Source: Promethearchaeota archaeon (GTDB lineage Archaea > Asgardarchaeota > Lokiarchaeia > Sigynarchaeales > SOKP01). From it: a stretch of 13,752 bases of DNA. Positions 13,375-13,752 of this stretch are shown piece by piece (positions within the stretch are counted from its first letter, which is position 1; every line of letters begins with the position of its first letter). The DNA lies in NCBI GenBank assembly GCA_019894735.1, contig JAGXOB010000058.1:1-13752 (forward strand), given 5' to 3'. The notes beneath the pieces are model-generated. The model had not been told where the DNA came from. It was given only the letters and a program-made list of their open reading frames with translations, and searched no databases. Both the position numbers and the translations under genes were made by a program.

Positions 13375-13412
13375 AACTAAAAAAAAAGAATTTTACTATG
13401 AAGTAATTAATT
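13331..13412 (+). repeat. Imperfect tandem duplication of the 3' end of the RIO1 gene
   Basis: Copy 1 (13331-13372) is CT, 15 A, then GAATTTTACGATGAAGTAATTAATT cut short here for length: the unit after the A run begins GAATTTTAC and ends TAATTAATT. Copy 2 (13377-13412) has CT, 9 A and the same unit with a single G-to-T change (13397). With the A runs right-aligned the offset is exactly 40 bp. Copy 1 encodes the last residues of RIO1 (KKKEFYDEVIN and stop); copy 2 lies beyond the stop and would encode KKKEFYYEVINL and stop if read in its equivalent frame. Confidence 0.85.
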
Positions 13413-13470
13413 TAGATTAGATAAAAATACAAATATTCATTATTGAAGTTAATAAAGTGTAAATAATATT

Positions 13471-13752
13471 ATGAAAATAGGCCAAAATAGGATTGCTGTA
13501 ATAATAGGGAAGAATGGAGAAACCAAGAGAGATATCGAAGAGTCCTTAGGAGTACAAATCGTTTTAGACAGTAAAACCGGGGATTGTGAGATCAAACCAA
13601 TAATAGGACATCCAAAATACAATCCGCTTAACACATTTTCAGCACAAAAAGTGGTTAACGCAATAAACAGAGGGTTCAATCCAGCAAAAGCTATGAAATT
13701 ACTTGATGAAACCTTCGATATAGAAGTATTTAATCTCTACGACATATTAGGG
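13471..13752 (+). CDS. KH-domain protein, Dim2/Pno1-like, 3' end cut by window edge
   Basis: Predicted RNA-binding factor of small-subunit maturation, the archaeal counterpart of Dim2/Pno1 that often sits beside RIO1. The open frame runs from the ATG at 13471 for 94 codons to the last base without a stop. An in-frame stop at 13453 excludes a longer start. The first KH domain begins at once: MKIGQNRIAVIIGKNGETK with the GxxG loop GKNG (residues 13-16), then IEESLGVQIVLDSKTG and CEIKPI. The linker FSAQKVVNAINRGF and PAKAMKLLDE, then VFNLYDILG, lead towards the expected second KH domain outside the window. In eukaryotes Dim2 binds the 3' end of small-subunit rRNA and partners RIO1-dependent maturation steps; that link is inferred here from the gene order. 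Confidence 0.9.
   Translation, partial: MKIGQNRIAVIIGKNGETKRDIEESLGVQIVLDSKTGDCEIKPIIGHPKYNPLNTFSAQKVVNAINRGFNPAKAMKLLDETFDIEVFNLYDILG

Noticed and set aside
13449..13679. 76-codon open frame on the minus strand at the right edge
   Set aside because: It is antisense to the KH gene, whose plus-strand frame has clear KH motifs.
1..13752. Mobile element, CRISPR array, toxin-antitoxin or defence system
   Set aside because: No spaced direct repeats, transposase, integrase or paired small toxin-like genes were seen. Nearly all sequence is accounted for by housekeeping genes, and the tRNA has no attachment-site duplicate nearby.

Overview
The window is a dense, visibly AT-rich piece of an archaeal chromosome. 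The archaeal assignment rests on gene content: class-1 archaeal/eukaryotic release factor aRF1, aIF2-beta, NMD3, RIO1, a Dim2/Pno1-like KH protein, the archaea-specific phosphopantoate-beta-alanine ligase, an RPA32-like protein and an archaeal-type initiator tRNA. Strong AT bias, TTG starts, mostly short or leaderless 5' ends and a set of eukaryote-like information-processing genes would fit a Lokiarchaeia-like Asgard archaeon. That lineage placement is inference and is not proven by anything here.

Layout. 1-3372: a DUF72 protein cut by the window edge, a 2-dehydropantoate 2-reductase (+), a RimI/Ard1-like N-acetyltransferase (-) and 4-phosphopantoate-beta-alanine ligase (-). The reductase and the ligase are two steps of archaeal coenzyme A synthesis; the pantoate kinase between them is not in the window. 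3465-5821: aRF1 and a Get3/TRC40-type ATPase (+). 5824-9455: a minus-strand block with an Ncs6/TtuA-type tRNA thiolase, a site-2 protease with an extra soluble C-terminal domain, and an unrecognised two-domain protein. 9456-10006: a 551-bp gap whose only gene is the initiator tRNA-Met. The tRNA appears to be interrupted by a 31-nt intron in its variable loop, and a good bulge-helix structure can be drawn for it. 10007-13752: a plus-strand information block: RPA32-like protein, aIF2-beta, DUF424, NMD3, RIO1 and a KH protein that runs off the right edge.

The right half reads as a translation-initiation and ribosome-maturation cluster. aIF2-beta and the initiator tRNA belong to the same initiation complex, NMD3 acts on the large subunit, and RIO1 and Dim2 act on the small subunit. 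DUF424-NMD3-RIO1 are overlapped or abutted and are probably co-transcribed. The left and middle parts add translation termination, tRNA thiolation and membrane-protein handling.

I found no CRISPR array, insertion sequence, phage gene or defence island. The most unusual items are the variable-loop intron in the initiator tRNA, the unrecognised two-domain protein at 8727-9455, and a tandem duplication of the 3' end of the RIO1 gene. Two gene starts are moved inward from the longest possible frame: aRF1 to 3465 and the tRNA thiolase to 6786.
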